Positions 40,517 through 41,673 of a stretch of DNA of 41,673 nt are shown one piece after another. A model generated the notes under the pieces. It was not told the DNA's origin, did not search any database, and saw only the letters and a program-made list of their open reading frames with translations. A program made the translations under genes and the position numbers. Origin of the DNA: CAMUQR01 sp963539845 (lineage in GTDB: Bacteria; Patescibacteriota; Saccharimonadia; Saccharimonadales; Saccharimonadaceae); assembly GCA_963539845.1 (NCBI GenBank), contig CAUTML010000005.1, forward strand, positions 1 to 41,673, given 5' to 3'. Each line of letters opens with the position of its first letter. Within the stretch, counting starts at the first letter, position 1.

Positions 40517-41557
40517 ATGTTAGTGGGACGAAAAAAAGCGCATTCGACTGCGGTGGTGCTGAGCTTATTGGCGGTAGCAGTGTTTGGGGGTGGGGCGTTA
40601 GCGATTGCGGTTACTGATCACTGGGGCGAAATTAGCGCGCCCAAAAACCACGCTGATTCGTCTCAAACCAGCCATCAACCAAAACAAGTTGAAACTCCCC
40701 AAACTACTGACTCACCAACTCAATCTGCCCCTCAGGCTTCGGTTGCTAAACCACTAGTTTGGCAATTTGCTCCTGCGGGTCAACGCTTTCATAGCCAGGC
40801 AGTGCTAATTTATGATTTAACGCGCGGACAAAAAATATTCGCAACTAATGAACAAACTGTCCGAGCGCCAGCTTCGCTTGTCAAAATCATGACGGCGCTA
40901 GTGGCGATTGAGCAATTGCCGGATCTACAGGCGCGCACGGCTATGCCAGCGTCGGTGTTGAACCAAATGCGTCAAAGTAACGCTTCAATGGCGGGGTTTT
41001 TGGCGGGTGAGTCAGTGACGGTTAATGATTTATTGCATGGAGCGTTACTGGCTTCTGGCGGAGATGCCAGTTATTTGCTGGCGGAGCTGGTCGGTGGGCA
41101 AGTTGAGTTTGTGGCGTTGATGAATCGCAAGGCTCAGCAACTAGGCATGACACAAACTCGCTTTGTTAATACTACTGGTCTAGATCAGCCTGGACAAGTG
41201 TCAACCGCCACCGATATCGTCAAATTGCTACAATTTGCCTTGTGCCATCCGACTTTTCGTCAAATATTCGAAAGGCGCGAATATTTATATCAGAATACTA
41301 ATCGTCAGTTGCTAATTAGTAGTACTTTGTTTAAACATTTACCACAAGCGGAAGTTAATAATTTGACAGTAGTTGGTGGCAAGACTGGCACTACTAATCA
41401 AGCAGGCCTTTGCCTAGCCAGTTTAGTGCGTCAGGGCGATCGAGAATTGTTGGTGGTCACGCTAGGTGCGCCGATTACGGCTTGGTCAAATCCAGCACCG
41501 CTACATGTGGCGGATTTGCAGTTGATTTTGGCGAATTTGCGCTTGATTGAGCAATAA
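40517..41557 (+). CDS. dacA: D-alanyl-D-alanine carboxypeptidase (PBP5/DacA family)
   Basis: 346 residues. An N-terminal membrane anchor (VVLSLLAVAVFGGGALAIAV) is followed by a low-complexity Ser/Gln/Thr/Pro linker (about residues 40-80) and the serine-type peptidase S11 domain. The SxxK motif is SLVKIMTAL, the third motif is GGKTGTTNQ. The second motif reads SGGDASYLL, where PBP5 has SGNDA, so the usual Asn is Gly. That change is seen in other peptidase S11 homologues but may affect activity. It trims the terminal D-Ala of peptidoglycan stems. It lacks the C-terminal amphipathic anchor of PBP5, and so is held by its N-terminus. Confidence 0.93.
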   Translation: MLVGRKKAHSTAVVLSLLAVAVFGGGALAIAVTDHWGEISAPKNHADSSQTSHQPKQVETPQTTDSPTQSAPQASVAKPLVWQFAPAGQRFHSQAVLIYDLTRGQKIFATNEQTVRAPASLVKIMTALVAIEQLPDLQARTAMPASVLNQMRQSNASMAGFLAGESVTVNDLLHGALLASGGDASYLLAELVGGQVEFVALMNRKAQQLGMTQTRFVNTTGLDQPGQVSTATDIVKLLQFALCHPTFRQIFERREYLYQNTNRQLLISSTLFKHLPQAEVNNLTVVGGKTGTTNQAGLCLASLVRQGDRELLVVTLGAPITAWSNPAPLHVADLQLILANLRLIEQ

Positions 41558-41570
41558 ATCAGACAAAACT

Positions 41571-41601
41571 AAAAATCAGCCTAAATTTTAGCCTGATTTT
41601 T
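41571..41601. terminator. Bidirectional terminator between dacA and tRNA-Pro
   Basis: AAAAATCAG (41571-41579) pairs with CTGATTTTT (41593-41601), with T-runs on both strands. Confidence 0.85.
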
Positions 41602-41616
41602 GAAATAATTTCGTTG

Positions 41617-41673
41617 TGGTCGGGGTGAAAGGACTCGAACCTTCGACCTCACGGTCCCAAACCGCGCGCGCTA
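41617..41673 (-). tRNA. tRNA-Pro (anticodon TGG), 5' part beyond the window
   Basis: On the minus strand the window holds the 3' part: CCA (41619-41617), discriminator A, acceptor CACCCCG, T-arm with GTTCGAGTC, and the anticodon loop TTTGGGA within CGCGG/CCGTG, giving anticodon TGG. The 5' acceptor and D-arm lie past 41673. Confidence 0.93.

Overview
The window looks like a chromosomal segment of a reduced-genome Patescibacteria/CPR bacterium, most likely Candidatus Saccharibacteria (TM7). That placement is inferred from gene content: a phosphoketolase plus acetate kinase route, a very short TsaB, a ComEC without its hydrolase domain, RNase Y, a shortened HrcA, and a dense housekeeping layout with no biosynthetic clusters. 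TGA ends several intact genes (murJ, gpmA, padR, cas2), so the UGA-recoding lineages (Absconditabacteria, Gracilibacteria, Mycoplasma-like code) are unlikely. A recurring trait is a TATAAT-like -10 box only 6-7 nt before the start codon (rhuM-like gene, gmk, hrcA, phosphoketolase, nucleoside phosphorylase, gpmA, ruvA, comEC, tsaE, padR, dacA), which implies widespread leaderless transcripts.

Layout. 1-1.6 kb: tail of a surface-type protein, then a RhuM-like/Doc pair next to the 3' end of tRNA-Ser. 1.9-8.0 kb: ftsH, murJ, lepA and a guanylate kinase. 8.0-9.1 kb (minus): two unknown genes behind a strong promoter and a long structured leader. 9.2-12.8 kb: CIRCE-controlled hrcA, grpE, and phosphoketolase. 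12.8-16.0 kb (minus): nucleoside phosphorylase, a small unknown gene and an ABC exporter, separated by repeats that are relics of an ABC exporter 3' end. 16.2-17.4 kb: ackA. 17.4-24.7 kb: a type II-A CRISPR-Cas locus with divergent tracrRNA, cas9, cas1, cas2, csn2, a leader-anchoring motif, a 9-repeat array, a 286-nt anomalous inter-repeat segment and an orphan tenth repeat. 24.8-25.4 kb (minus): a HicB/HicA-like pair with a frameshifted hicA. 25.7-29.1 kb: nrdH-like, nrdE, nrdF (class Ib ribonucleotide reductase). 29.1-36.9 kb: gpmA, ruvC, a truncated DUF1846 gene, ruvA, tRNA-Lys, comEC, tsaE, tsaB, rny and a Nudix gene. 37.0-40.5 kb: padR with an ABC ATPase/FtsX-like permease operon. 40.5-41.7 kb: a D,D-carboxypeptidase and the start of tRNA-Pro.

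The most notable system is the CRISPR locus. Cas9 has every catalytic residue, but one in-frame TGA splits it exactly where Cas9 relatives carry a conserved Trp. A clean antisense tracrRNA with a consensus promoter is present, and the array contains a segment ten times the normal spacer length that reads like a slice across a gene junction. Three other genes (nrdE, nrdF, hicA) have single frame breaks, two of them at A-runs. Either this stretch carries homopolymer sequencing errors, or these genes are decaying or recoded. nrdF has an A AAA AAG slippery heptamer exactly in phase for a -1 shift, so recoding cannot be dismissed from sequence alone.
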